A DNA stretch of 64,000 nucleotides, taken from contig CAWHVV010000002.1 of NCBI GenBank assembly GCA_963832945.1, forward strand, positions 62,001-126,000, read 5' to 3'. The DNA comes from JAFEDN01 sp963832945. Its GTDB lineage: Bacteria; Pseudomonadota; Gammaproteobacteria; Coxiellales; Coxiellaceae. The notes beneath the pieces were generated by a model. The model had not been told where the DNA came from. It made no database searches and saw only the letters and a list, made by a program, of their open reading frames with translations. The position numbers were made by a program, and so were the translations under genes. Positions 17,668-25,754 of this stretch are shown in pieces. The number at the start of each line of letters is the position of its first letter. Position 1 is the first letter of the stretch.

Positions 17668-17997
17668 TCATAATTGGCTGGAGGCTTGTTGCAAAGTATC
17701 GCAAATCCAACGGTTTAGACTCTTTCTATGTAATTTAGCAGAGATATATGCCGCCTTATGAAGTTCTGGGCTGAGACGAAGATTGAGTCTGCCGGAAAAC
17801 GGCCGCTCAGGCCGCTCATGACGTTGCTTGCAAAACTCCAGATAATCTTCTATTGAATCTTTAAATGCGCGTTTTATTTCTTCGGGCGTTTTTCCTTGAA
17901 AAGTAATAACGTCTCTCACATTAATCACTTCACCATGAAATATGTTTGCCTCATCATCAAATTCAACGTGCCCAATATAACCTTTATAATTTAACAT
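17668..17997 (-). CDS. hicB: HicB-type antitoxin
   Basis: 109 residues. The N-terminal partially degraded RNase H-like HicB domain is seen in YKGYIGHVEFDDEANIFHGEV and ITFQGKTPEEIKRAFKDSIE. The C-terminal ribbon-helix-helix segment (RLNLRLSPELHKAAYISAKL) binds DNA. The start overlaps the end of hicA by 7 bases, so toxin is translated first. It should neutralise HicA and repress the operon at the palindrome 18256-18274. Confidence 0.88.
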   Translation of the reverse strand: MLNYKGYIGHVEFDDEANIFHGEVINVRDVITFQGKTPEEIKRAFKDSIEDYLEFCKQRHERPERPFSGRLNLRLSPELHKAAYISAKLHRKSLNRWICDTLQQASSQL

Positions 17998-18248
17998 GGC
18001 TTAACTCCAGCTTCTTTTAAGAAACGTCTCACTGAAACCAGTGCCCCTTTGTCAATTTCTTTTTGCGGATGTGGCCGATGAAATACGGCTCTTATTCCAT
18101 TTAAAGAAATCCTGACTCTCGAACCTTGGCCTTCCGATATTTCGGCGTTCATTATCCTGAATAAGGATTCAATATCTTTCCAGGCCACATTTGATTTAAT
18201 CGGCGTTGCAAATATGTCTTCCAAAGTTTTCTTTTGTTTTCCATTCAT
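17991..18248 (-). CDS. hicA: HicA-type mRNA interferase toxin
   Basis: 85 residues from MNGKQKKTLEDIF. The alternative start at 18263 lies inside the operator palindrome and is less likely. The double-stranded-RNA-binding-like core is intact: WKDIESLF, EGQGSRVRISLNGIRAVFHR, then PHPQKEIDKGALVSVRRFL. The usual catalytic histidine region (G-S-H-x) reads GSRV here, but the HRPHP histidines are present. Predicted to cleave mRNA. Confidence 0.85.
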   Translation of the reverse strand: MNGKQKKTLEDIFATPIKSNVAWKDIESLFRIMNAEISEGQGSRVRISLNGIRAVFHRPHPQKEIDKGALVSVRRFLKEAGVKPC

Positions 18249-18255
18249 ATCTAAT

Positions 18256-18274
18256 AGTACCATAAAATGGTACT
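18256..18274. promoter_or_regulatory. hicAB operator palindrome
   Basis: AGTACCATAAAATGGTACT is a perfect 8-base inverted repeat around AAA, directly upstream of the chosen hicA start. It is the natural site for the HicB ribbon-helix-helix domain. Confidence 0.65.
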
Positions 18275-18509
18275 AAACGCAACAAAATTCGAATAGCCAA
18301 TCTGGCTTAAGATAGTGCTAAATTTGTATGAATGCTTAAAAAAGGATTTACCATTAATTGGGGAAGAATAAAATGTACACTTTATATTAATCTTGAAATT
18401 ATTTGTTGAATAAAAAAACGTATTGTACCGCGAAAGTGTACACCCTCGAGGTACTTACGAACACATTAATTTGATCCTTAAGTATCAAATTATCAAAAAA
18501 TTTGCTACA

Positions 18510-18534
18510 ATAGAAATTGTCTGACGATTTCTAT
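18510..18534. promoter_or_regulatory. Inverted repeat in the hicA / 18602 spacer
   Basis: ATAGAAAT and ATTTCTAT (8-base arms, 9-base gap) lie in a 325-base AT-rich spacer (18276-18600) that has no gene. The same spacer holds TGTACACTT near 18375 and AAGTGTACA near 18435, a second widely spaced inverted repeat. Purpose unknown. Confidence 0.4.
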
Positions 18535-18601
18535 TATGGTTTGAAAAACAGCTTAAGTGTTATCCCTATTTTTACCGCAGGAATAAACCTAAAATATTAG
18601 G

Positions 18602-19021
18602 TCATCGGTCTGCGTCACCTGTTGAGTCACCTTTTGGGTGACGGTTTATCTTTTCATCTAGATATAAAACCCAGAATCTTCCTAAGCTAGGAATGTTTTC
18701 GAACCTTGCCAAATATTTGCCTGTATATTTATCAATATCAATTGCATAATAATCAAAAAATGATCTTGCAGCAAGGGTGGCATTACCCCTGAAACTTATT
18801 TTAATAGCGCCGGGAGAATCTTCAGTTGCAATAAAATTAAAAACTATTGCATTATTTGCTTTTGAAAATGAAAGCATCGCATGGGTCTTAGCTGAAATTT
18901 CAGGATTTGCATGGCGCAGTAAACCTACACTTAAGGTGAAAGTCTTTCTCGTGCTTATTGTAATATATGGGCCGGTCGTTTTGGTGCGGGCACCTTTGAA
19001 AACGGCTAGGTCACTAGCCAT
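18602..19021 (-). CDS. Hypothetical protein
   Basis: 139 residues from MASDLAVFKGAR. No signal peptide or membrane segment. The content is beta-rich (GPYITISTRKTFTLSVGLLR, AIVFNFIATEDSPGAIKISF) and ends YLARFENIPSLGRFWVLYLD. I do not recognise a family. It sits in the accessory island, upstream of a hairpin-rich divergent spacer, and may belong to mobile DNA. Confidence 0.55.
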   Translation of the reverse strand: MASDLAVFKGARTKTTGPYITISTRKTFTLSVGLLRHANPEISAKTHAMLSFSKANNAIVFNFIATEDSPGAIKISFRGNATLAARSFFDYYAIDIDKYTGKYLARFENIPSLGRFWVLYLDEKINRHPKGDSTGDADR

Positions 19022-19130
19022 CAAATTTATCACTCATAATTCATTACCTTCGATTTGCAAAAAACTGTTTGAATCACAGCTTCCCCATCGCAAGATTGCT
19101 TTCAGGAATTACTTAGGTAGAATATACAGC

Positions 19131-19164
19131 GTACCAGTCAGGTGAATAAACACCTGAAAGGTAC
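19131..19164. promoter_or_regulatory. Two-tier hairpin in a divergent spacer
   Basis: Outer arms GTACC (19131-19135) and GGTAC (19160-19164) enclose inner arms TCAGGTG (19138-19144) and CACCTGA (19151-19157) around a six-base loop. It lies between the start of the minus-strand gene at 19021 and a plus-strand ribosome site at about 19182, so it could be an operator or an RNA structure. Confidence 0.5.
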
Positions 19165-19193
19165 TAACCATAAATTAGAAAGGAACTCTAATC

Positions 19194-19463
19194 ATGGCTG
19201 AAATCAGCTTACACTATTTTCGTCTTTTTTTAAACCGACCGTTCTGGCGGTTGTTTTCTGTCGAACAACGCTTTTTGGCTGCATATTTTTTATGCGGTTC
19301 GATGGCGCGTGGGCGGTTTTTGCCGTTCACGGGTTCAGGGAATACGACCAGAGAAGATGGTCGGTGGCGGAGAGACGGAATCCATCGGTGTGAGATGCCT
19401 CCAGTCCATGCGCAAGTGCGGCATGAGGCTGGACCCCGCTCATGTCCACTTGTGTTGTGGTGA
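19194..19463 (+). CDS. Doubtful small open reading frame or structured transcript
   Basis: 89 codons after a good ribosome site (AAAGGAAC, ATG at 19194). The N-terminal part (LHYFRLFLNRPFWRLF) is plausible but the C-terminal half looks like translated non-coding DNA. The DNA has several small hairpins (CCGTTCACGG, GACCAGAGAAGATGGTC). A second frame overlaps the 3' half and reads MRKCGMRLDPAHVHLCCGET. I cannot decide between a frameshifted gene and a structured RNA. Confidence 0.3.
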   Translation: MAEISLHYFRLFLNRPFWRLFSVEQRFLAAYFLCGSMARGRFLPFTGSGNTTREDGRWRRDGIHRCEMPPVHAQVRHEAGPRSCPLVLW

Positions 19464-19478
19464 AACATAAGGATTTTA

Positions 19479-19675
19479 TTATTCTAAGAACGATCTATAG
19501 TTAAAACAAAACAACTCACCAATCCGCTTTGCAACTTCTCTCCCAATTCGACGGGTTCCATTTTCCATTTGAGAAATATCTGATTGAGTTACTTTAAGCT
19601 TCTTCGCCATTTCAGCCTGGGTTAAATCTTCCCGAATACGAATACCACGAAGTAATGCACCGGGTGCTGAAGCTT
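19479..19675 (-). pseudogene. Truncated second copy of an Xre antitoxin
   Basis: The minus strand reads PGALLRGIRIREDLTQAEMA and on to the stop at 19479-19481 as FNYRSFLE. It is nearly identical to the C-terminal HTH of the antitoxin at 16844-17203. The N-terminal half and any toxin partner are gone. The two copies face each other about 2.3 kb apart. Confidence 0.85.
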
Positions 19676-19711
19676 GGTTGTATGTAATTACAAATGTAAA
19701 TAGGGTATATA

Positions 19712-20080
19712 TTATTTAATTAAAAACTTTTCCGCTTCGCGTTCGGCGTATTGTTTTAATTCGGTTTTGCTGCTTTCCAGGCGTATGTAATAAAGGAATA
19801 TAGCCAGCGCTTCGGGATTCGGGTCGGCTTGATGGTCCAAAGGATGTCCATGACCTGTCAGCAACCAGGGGATGGAGATATCCAGAGTCTGGGTGTAGCG
19901 GATAATATCGCTCGCCTTTACTTCATAATCTCCACGCTCGTGGGCTCGATAAGTGGTCACGGCGCCGCCACAGGCATTGGCAAAAGAGCTGCGATTTTTA
20001 AATCCTCGTGCTATTCGTGCAATTTTTAACCTGATTGGTACGGAATCGGATAATATTTTTATATCAATACGCTCGTTCAT
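19712..20080 (-). CDS. Phage-type Xre repressor
   Basis: 122 residues from the ATG at 20078-20080 (MNERIDIKILSD). A helix-turn-helix is visible in IRLKIARIARGFKNRSSFAN and GGAVTTYRAHERGDYEVKAS. The motif SDIIRYTQTLDISIPWLLTG is the usual end of the cI/C2-like HTH domain (SIPWLLTGxG). No peptidase domain follows, so it is a short repressor. It probably derives from a prophage or conjugative element; no other phage gene is nearby. Confidence 0.75.
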   Translation of the reverse strand: MNERIDIKILSDSVPIRLKIARIARGFKNRSSFANACGGAVTTYRAHERGDYEVKASDIIRYTQTLDISIPWLLTGHGHPLDHQADPNPEALAIFLYYIRLESSKTELKQYAEREAEKFLIK

Positions 20081-20214
20081 ATATTGACGAAACCTCTGCT
20101 TTAGTATATTGTTGGCACCTGTTTGTAAGGATACACAAAGGATCAGCACATTCATAGCGAAGCGCCGAAGCCAGGATATTCGGCCCCCGCAAGGACTGAA
20201 GGAGAACAGCATCA

Positions 20215-20469
20215 ATGGATAATGGCTTAAAAATTCAACAGCTCATTTTTGGTGAGAAGGGATTAACGTTTGTCATCAAACGAATAGATGATGATAAATG
20301 CTTCCATTTCCGGGTATCGGAATTATTCTGTAATGACCATCTGCTTGCCGAATTCAATCTGGCTGACATTCGGTTAATCAGTTACTTTGCCGCGATGGAA
20401 GAATATCAAACGGACACAATTTTTCTGAAAAAAATCAAAAAACGCCGTTATGCAAAAGAATCCCTTTAA
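20215..20469 (+). CDS. Hypothetical small protein
   Basis: 84 residues behind a strong ribosome site (GAAGGAGA, then ATG at 20215). It is a mix of short strands and helices (GLTFVIKRIDDDKCFHFRVS) with a basic tail (KKIKKRRYAKESL). Family unknown. It is divergent from the repressor at 19712-20080, a layout typical of repressor-regulated phage or plasmid genes. Confidence 0.6.
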   Translation: MDNGLKIQQLIFGEKGLTFVIKRIDDDKCFHFRVSELFCNDHLLAEFNLADIRLISYFAAMEEYQTDTIFLKKIKKRRYAKESL

Positions 20470-20537
20470 AGAAAATATATATTCCCTCGCCCCTTTGGGG
20501 AGAGGGAGGAATACGGGGTTTGAAAAGCTCAGAGTAA

Positions 20538-21461
20538 TTATATTTCTTCCGGCGTTTGGAGATAGTGTTGCACAGCCAGCCAGGAGCCCATTAAACCAAG
20601 CAGCGCACAAGCCACAATAATGATTAATTCACCCGAATAACTCATGCCCTGCAGTTGCCAATGATCATGATAACTTTCCGCCAGGCGAAGAGCAGGCGCC
20701 CGCAGCCACCAAAATAAAATACTCACCAACAGACAGGCAATCAAACCACCGAGCATGCCGTATAAAGCCCCCCGATACAGCATCGGACGGCGGATAAATG
20801 CCGGCGTTGCACCGACCAGCTTCAGCACCATAATTTCCTGACGGTGGCTTTGGGTGGCCATGCGCATGGTATTGCCCACAATGAGCGCAACTCCAATTCC
20901 AAACAAAAACATCAGGCCATAAGAAATGCGTTCACCCAATACCATCAATTCGTACAGCCGTTTGACCCAAAGAGTATCCAGTTGAGTAGCGTCCACATGG
21001 GGTAATTGAGCCAGTGAGGACAGTAGATTTTGACTGTCCGCCGGAGACTGAAAATCAATACGTGGGGTAATCATAATAATTCCCGGCAAAGGATTTTCCG
21101 GGAGGGACCGCAAAGCGGATCCCAAAGCAGATTGTTGCTGAAATTCCTGCATACCTTGAGCCGGTGAAACATAGCTGACTTCGGCGATATCGCTGCGTTT
21201 CTGTAGCTGTTTCATGAGCGCGGCGACTTGATCTTCTGTGACATCGGCTTGTAAATAAAGAGAAATAGTGGGATCGTTATGCCATTGCCGGGCGAATTGC
21301 TGACCATTTTGTAATAAAGCATATAACCCTGCCGGAAAGGTCATGGCTATACCAATCACCAGCAAGGTCATGCCGCTCGCAACCGGCGCTCGCAGCAATT
21401 CCCCCAGAGCGAACAGAAAAGCGCGCAGATGATTTTCCAGCCAGCGGCGAGCAGAATTCAT
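20538..21461 (-). CDS. ftsX: Cell-division ABC transporter permease
   Basis: 307 residues with the FtsX topology: an N-terminal membrane segment (VASGMTLLVIGIAMTFPAGL), a periplasmic domain (residues about 60-165) and three C-terminal membrane segments. It is coupled to ftsE by a 4-base overlap (21458-21461). With FtsE it links the divisome to peptidoglycan hydrolases. The FtsE-FtsX-FtsY gene set is kept, but ftsY is separated by an inserted barrel gene. Confidence 0.95.
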   Translation of the reverse strand: MNSARRWLENHLRAFLFALGELLRAPVASGMTLLVIGIAMTFPAGLYALLQNGQQFARQWHNDPTISLYLQADVTEDQVAALMKQLQKRSDIAEVSYVSPAQGMQEFQQQSALGSALRSLPENPLPGIIMITPRIDFQSPADSQNLLSSLAQLPHVDATQLDTLWVKRLYELMVLGERISYGLMFLFGIGVALIVGNTMRMATQSHRQEIMVLKLVGATPAFIRRPMLYRGALYGMLGGLIACLLVSILFWWLRAPALRLAESYHDHWQLQGMSYSGELIIIVACALLGLMGSWLAVQHYLQTPEEI

Positions 21462-22120
21462 GTTTGATTTTCCAATAAATGCCCGTCCTTGAGCCGGAGA
21501 ATAGGATGATTCAGAATCGCGATCATGGACAAATCGTGCGTCGCGATCAGCACCGTAACGCCGACCTGGTGGAACGCTTCAAAGAGTCGCATGATATCCA
21601 GCGATAAGCCCGGGTCCAGGTTTCCAGTGGGCTCGTCCGCCAACAGGATTTCGGGTTTATTCACCACCGCGCGAGCAATACTGACACGCTGCTGTTCCCC
21701 GCTGGATAATCCTAAAGGATACAACTTTTCTTTAGCCAGCAAACCGACTTTTTCCAGCGCGGCCCGCACCCGCCGTTGAATTTCCACATGAGAATAACCG
21801 CTGACCTGTAAAGGTAAAGCCACATTTTCAAAAACCGTGCGATCCGCCAACAGCAGCGGATTTTGAAAAATCACTCCGATACGGCGACGCAAATAAGGAA
21901 TATGGCGCGATGGCAGTTTCTCCAGATGTTTATTATTTAGGAACACCTGGCCCCGGGTAGGTTGTTCCATGCACATGATCAATTTTAATAAAGTGGTTTT
22001 TCCGGCGCCGGAATGCCCTGTGAGAAACATCATCTCGCCTTTGGGAATTTTAAAACTGACGTTGGTCAGTGCCTGATGACCGTTAGTGTAAATTTTGTTA
22101 ACATTATTAAATTGAATCAT
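21458..22120 (-). CDS. ftsE: Cell-division ABC transporter ATPase
   Basis: 220 residues from MIQFNNVNKIYTNG. Walker A is GHSGAGKTTLLKL, the signature motif is LSSGEQQRVSIARA, Walker B is ILLADEPTGNLD and the switch histidine is in IATHDLS. A start five codons upstream (22135) is possible but less family-like. It forms the cytoplasmic part of the FtsEX complex. Confidence 0.95.
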   Translation of the reverse strand: MIQFNNVNKIYTNGHQALTNVSFKIPKGEMMFLTGHSGAGKTTLLKLIMCMEQPTRGQVFLNNKHLEKLPSRHIPYLRRRIGVIFQNPLLLADRTVFENVALPLQVSGYSHVEIQRRVRAALEKVGLLAKEKLYPLGLSSGEQQRVSIARAVVNKPEILLADEPTGNLDPGLSLDIMRLFEAFHQVGVTVLIATHDLSMIAILNHPILRLKDGHLLENQT

Positions 22121-22154
22121 GGGTTGATTATACAAAAAAATTGATCGTTAAAGA

Positions 22155-22886
22155 ATGGGTTTTTTAGGCATGCAACGAACATTCATAAAGATTTCCCTAT
22201 TAACCGGCATGATACTGAGTGTGTTTTCTATGGAGAAAGCATGGGCGGATAGTCAATTTATTTATCTGGGCGCCGAGCCGGTATTATCCTGGAATCATTT
22301 TATCTGGCAAAATGCCGATACTTCGAATAATTCTACGCCGAATGCTAATGGCGAGACCGTCATTAATCAAACCACCGGGGTTTTACAGGCGGCTTTATTT
22401 GCCGGCTATGGCGTGGTAATCGACTGGATTTATCTGGACGTTGAAGGAGCGATGCAGTTGGGAAAACGGTCGGCTTCCAGCACCACACGCAACGGAAATA
22501 CTCAGGAACCTTTTTATAACACGGAAACCATGAACGATATTTATACCGTAGATTTCCGGCTTGGATTTATTTTGGGGCATACCCACAGTGTAATCTATGG
22601 AATTGCGGGGTTGAATACGGCTAAATTTACCGCCCAACAGGTAAACAGCGAGGGCGATATCGTCCAGGACAACGGCGGTATGCGCAGAAATGGTTTGCGT
22701 TTTGGTGGAGGTTATAGTTTAGAATTGGGAAAATTTTTTATGGTGCGAGTGGAATATGTCCATACTAAATTTTCAGATTTCCAGTTCACGGATAAGGTTC
22801 CCAATAGCAATGAATCCCACACCTGGGATCTCGGTTTATCCAGCAATGAAATAACCGCTGGTCTTGCCCTGACTTTACCCTGGTAA
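22155..22886 (+). CDS. Outer-membrane beta-barrel protein
   Basis: 243 residues, or 238 if started at the ATG at 22170. It has a signal peptide (FIKISLLTGMILSVFSMEKA, then WA-DS) and alternating strands ending GLALTLPW, with the terminal aromatic typical of barrels. The pattern (FIYLGAEPVLSWNHF, AGYGVVIDWIYLDVEGAM, GYSLELGKFFMVRVEYVHT) suggests an eight-stranded OmpA/OmpW-like barrel. It is on the opposite strand from ftsE and ftsY and probably interrupted their operon. Its 3' end is duplicated at 22908-22926 around a piece of element A. Confidence 0.75.
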   Translation: MGFLGMQRTFIKISLLTGMILSVFSMEKAWADSQFIYLGAEPVLSWNHFIWQNADTSNNSTPNANGETVINQTTGVLQAALFAGYGVVIDWIYLDVEGAMQLGKRSASSTTRNGNTQEPFYNTETMNDIYTVDFRLGFILGHTHSVIYGIAGLNTAKFTAQQVNSEGDIVQDNGGMRRNGLRFGGGYSLELGKFFMVRVEYVHTKFSDFQFTDKVPNSNESHTWDLGLSSNEITAGLALTLPW

Positions 22887-23075
22887 TCATTGCCCGATGG
22901 GGGTTCCCTGACTTTACCATGGTAAAATAATAATTTTCGTAGAAAATGCCTTACCCGATGGGGGTTCGCAAGGGGGAGAGAGCGGAGCGTCGCCCCCTTC
23001 ATTCCGAGCATCGGCTCCGCCGAGCGCAGGATATAAATAGGAAGCAATTGCCGCTGTACTCAGCGGGAATTGCTG
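22887..23075 (+). mobile_element. Palindromic element family A, damaged copy over the end of ftsY
   Basis: 22949-23075 is an element A copy lacking the GAGTTCCC hairpin at one end. A second scrap, CCCGATGGGGGTTCC (22892-22906), lies between two copies of the end of the barrel gene (CTGACTTTACCCTGGTAA and CTGACTTTACCATGGTAA). The element provides the last three ftsY codons and its stop (NSR-TGA). No clean target duplication is visible. Confidence 0.75.
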
Positions 23076-24040
23076 TCCTGAAACAGGGCATTGACAAATT
23101 CTTTGGCGTTAAAGGGTTTCAGATCGTCAAGCTGCTCGCCAATACCAATAAAACGGATCGGTAATTTCATTTTGTGAGTGATGGCGAAGACCATTCCGCC
23201 TTTAGCGGTGCCATCCAGTTTCGTGATGCACAGGCCGGTGAGACCAATGGCTTGATGGAACTGCTCCGCCTGCCGCAGAGCATTCTGGCCGATACCGGCG
23301 TCGATCACCAGCATGACCTCCTGAGGAGTGGCCGGATTAATTTTACCTAAAACACGCTTAATTTTCGCCAGTTCAGCCATCAGGGGTTCCTGAGTGTGCA
23401 AACGTCCGGCGGTGTCGGCGATGAGCAGATCGATCTGTTTAGCGATGGCCGCCTGCATGGCGTCAAATATCACCGAGGCGCTGTCCGCGCCCTGATGCTG
23501 TGCAATGACCGGCACCCGATTGCGTTCCCCCCACACCTGTAATTGTTCAGTAGCGGCCGCCCGAAAGGTATCTCCCGCCGCCAGCATGATTCGTTTGTTT
23601 TGTTGTTGATAATAATGACAGATTTTGGCGATGCTGGTCGTTTTTCCCGAGCCGTTCACCCCGACCATCAAAATCACGGAAGGCTGTCCCTGAAGTTTCA
23701 GCGGTTGGCTATACGGCAGAAGTAATTCTTCCAACTGATTTTTTAATGCGGCAATCAGTCTTTGTGGATCATTCAACTCGTTGCGCTCAACTTGCGCCGT
23801 CAATTGTTTGAGTATTTGTTCAGAAACGTCTACTCCCATATCAGCCATGAGTAGTTGTGTTTCCAGTTCGCGCAGTAAATCGGCATCGATCTGTTTTTTT
23901 CCAAGAATCAGGTTAGCCAGATTGTCCACAAGAGTGCGGCGCGTGCGTGTTAAACCGGCGCTAAGACGTGAAAGCCATCCCTGTTTAGGAGGAGACTCGG
24001 CGTTTCTGGAAGGCTGGTTATTTTTCAAAAAATCAAACAT
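23060..24040 (-). CDS. ftsY: Signal recognition particle receptor
   Basis: 326 residues. The NG domain is complete: GVNGSGKTTSIAKI (G1), DTFRAAATEQLQVW, DTAGRLHTQEPLM (G3), TKLDGTAKGGM (G4) and GIGEQLDDLKPFNAKEFV. The acidic A domain is very short. It docks ribosome-SRP complexes at the membrane. The natural end FVNALF is extended by QDSNSR, of which NSR and the stop codon are encoded by the adjoining mobile element. Confidence 0.95.
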   Translation of the reverse strand: MFDFLKNNQPSRNAESPPKQGWLSRLSAGLTRTRRTLVDNLANLILGKKQIDADLLRELETQLLMADMGVDVSEQILKQLTAQVERNELNDPQRLIAALKNQLEELLLPYSQPLKLQGQPSVILMVGVNGSGKTTSIAKICHYYQQQNKRIMLAAGDTFRAAATEQLQVWGERNRVPVIAQHQGADSASVIFDAMQAAIAKQIDLLIADTAGRLHTQEPLMAELAKIKRVLGKINPATPQEVMLVIDAGIGQNALRQAEQFHQAIGLTGLCITKLDGTAKGGMVFAITHKMKLPIRFIGIGEQLDDLKPFNAKEFVNALFQDSNSR

Positions 24041-24102
24041 GTTTTATATCATATTATTCGATGTTAATATTCAGACAGGAACCATTATATAGGAATCTCG
24101 AC

Positions 24103-24771
24103 ATGACATCCATTGAAACCATGAAACAGGCGTCGGCGGAAGCGGCCATTGGCGCAATTCAAAGTGGCGCTATCATCGGTGTAGGCACCGGTTCGACAGT
24201 CAAATATTTCATTAATGCTTTAGGCAGCGTTAAACATAAAATTGATGGCGCAGTGGCCAGTTCAGTCGAGACGGAACAGTTATTGCGCGCGCAAGGTATC
24301 ACGCTTTATGATTTAAATGAAGTGTCACGATTGCCTTTGTACGTCGATGGCGCTGATGAATTTAATGATTATTTATCTCTGATAAAAGGCGGTGGCGCGG
24401 CGCTCACTCGAGAGAAAATTATTGCGGCCGTAGCGGATTATTTTATCTGCATCGCCGATCAATCCAAGCATGTGCAGACATTAGGTAAATTTCCATTGCC
24501 TGTCGAGGTTATCCCCATGGCGCGCAGCTATGTCGCCCGGCAAATCGTCAAAATGGGTGGGGACCCCGTATATCGGGAAGGTGTCAAAACCGATAATGGT
24601 AATGTGATTCTGGATATTCATAACCTCAAGATCCTGGAACCCATTGCCCTCGAATCCGCCCTTAATGATATTCCCGGAGTAGTAACCAACGGCCTGTTCG
24701 CAAAACGCGGCGCCGATTGCGTACTGCTGGGCACTCCCACTGGCGTAAAAAAAATACTACGCCCCATATAA
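24103..24771 (+). CDS. rpiA: Ribose-5-phosphate isomerase A
   Basis: 222 residues from MTSIETMKQASAE, preceded by AGGA; the frame from 24061 is longer but unsupported. Signatures: GVGTGSTVKYFI, VDGADEFN, KGGGAALTREKI and the C-terminal GLFAKRGADCVLLGTPTG. It interconverts ribose-5-phosphate and ribulose-5-phosphate. A family B mobile element starts 9 bases after its stop. Confidence 0.95.
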   Translation: MTSIETMKQASAEAAIGAIQSGAIIGVGTGSTVKYFINALGSVKHKIDGAVASSVETEQLLRAQGITLYDLNEVSRLPLYVDGADEFNDYLSLIKGGGAALTREKIIAAVADYFICIADQSKHVQTLGKFPLPVEVIPMARSYVARQIVKMGGDPVYREGVKTDNGNVILDIHNLKILEPIALESALNDIPGVVTNGLFAKRGADCVLLGTPTGVKKILRPI

Positions 24772-24772
24772 A

Positions 24773-24961
24773 AATATTTTGTAACCATTCACCATGTAGA
24801 GGGGAACGCCCACTTTTGACTCAGGTTTGACGAAAAATCGTGCTCAAAATGCTCACATACCTGTGTATGCTCCGCTTTTTCGCCCAATTTTTCGTCAAAC
24901 CTGAGCCAAAATTGGACGTTCTGCGTATGTAAATTCATGTGGTGAATGGATACAATATTTT
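24773..24961. mobile_element. MITE-like element family B, 173-bp foldback copy
   Basis: 24781-24953, flanked by a perfect 8-bp duplication AATATTTT (24773-24780 and 24954-24961). The ends GTAACCATTCACCATG and CATGTGGTGAATGGATAC are imperfect terminal inverted repeats. A perfect 19-base inner inverted repeat begins at CTCAGGTTTGACG (24820-24838) and returns at 24887-24905. No transposase is encoded. The transcript could also act as a terminator for rpiA. Confidence 0.9.
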
Positions 24962-24962
24962 T

Positions 24963-25247
24963 TTAAGACTGTCGCCGAAGTTTTTTATACACTTCGTCAT
25001 CATTTCGTTTGCCGATTAAAGTAACATACACAGTATCCTCATCATATCGGTAAATGATGCGGTATTCCCCTACATCTAATCGAAATAAATCCTTATATCC
25101 ATGTAGTTCTTTAGAATCATGGGGTCTTGGATTTTTGAGCAATTTTAAAATGGCATCCAGCTGTTGTTTCGCTTGTTTGGCTGCTAAGTCTGATAGAAAT
25201 TCACTCACTTTTTTTGTGAGATCGAGCTTTCTTTGCGTCATCGACAA
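24963..25247 (-). CDS. RelE/ParE-superfamily toxin
   Basis: 94 residues. The late half is diagnostic: HGYKDLFRLDVGEYRIIYRY, then DTVYVTLIGKRNDDEVYKKL, matching the RelE/ParE fold, with R (in YRIIYR) and the terminal basic residues as probable catalytic positions. It overlaps the upstream antitoxin gene by 47 bases. Predicted ribosome-dependent mRNA cleavage. Confidence 0.88.
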   Translation of the reverse strand: MSMTQRKLDLTKKVSEFLSDLAAKQAKQQLDAILKLLKNPRPHDSKELHGYKDLFRLDVGEYRIIYRYDEDTVYVTLIGKRNDDEVYKKLRRQS

Positions 25248-25494
25248 TCCTCTTTTCCAGTTTTTTAATAAGCTCTATCGACTTTTTAGTACCTAAATAA
25301 CCTTCTTTTTCTGCTTCCAAAGCTTCCGTTACCCAAAGCTTATCCTCAAGAGCAAGAAAGCGCTGGTATTCATCATAAGAAATAACAACCGAGGTTGGAC
25401 GGCCGTTTTTTTCTATAATTACCGGCTCTTTTATCGCTGCTTCCAGGTATTGGCCTAGTTTATTTTTTAAGTTAGTTGATGAAATATGCATCAT
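25201..25494 (-). CDS. Phd/YefM-family antitoxin
   Basis: 97 residues. The N-terminus ISSTNLKNKLGQYLEAAIKE, then PVIIEKNGRPTSVVISYDEY is the Phd/YefM DNA-binding domain. The C-terminal helix-rich tail (residues 55-97) should bind the toxin. It precedes the toxin gene with overlap, the standard antitoxin-first order. Confidence 0.9.
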   Translation of the reverse strand: MMHISSTNLKNKLGQYLEAAIKEPVIIEKNGRPTSVVISYDEYQRFLALEDKLWVTEALEAEKEGYLGTKKSIELIKKLEKRIVDDAKKARSHKKSE

Positions 25495-25672
25495 TTGTAG
25501 CTCCTCTTAAACTCTCGCTTACAATACTAGCACAATTAGCTAAAGTAGTCAGATTAGCTAAAAAGACTAAAATAGGCAAAATGCGCCGACGCGCATCGGA
25601 CTGGAAATTCCCGGCCGGTGTGCGCCGGTTGTGTGGTATTTCCAAATCCCGCCATCGGCGGGAATGAAATTG

Positions 25673-25701
25673 TTGATATATTTTTTCCTACATGTTATAC
25701 T
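25673..25701 (+). promoter_or_regulatory. Sigma-70 promoter of csrA
   Basis: TTGATA (25673-25678) and TATACT (25696-25701) are 17 bases apart, close to consensus. It lies 53 bases before the csrA ATG. A strong hairpin CCCGCC-ATC-GGCGGG (about 25648-25662) sits just upstream. Confidence 0.75.
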
Positions 25702-25754
25702 GTTGTTTTCTCAGACAGGAATTTTAATTCTATATTCAAAGGAGGAAACTCATC

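Noticed and set aside
19214..19468. Minus-strand frame opposite the doubtful 19194 gene
   Set aside because: No ribosome site and low-complexity basic content; likely a shadow.
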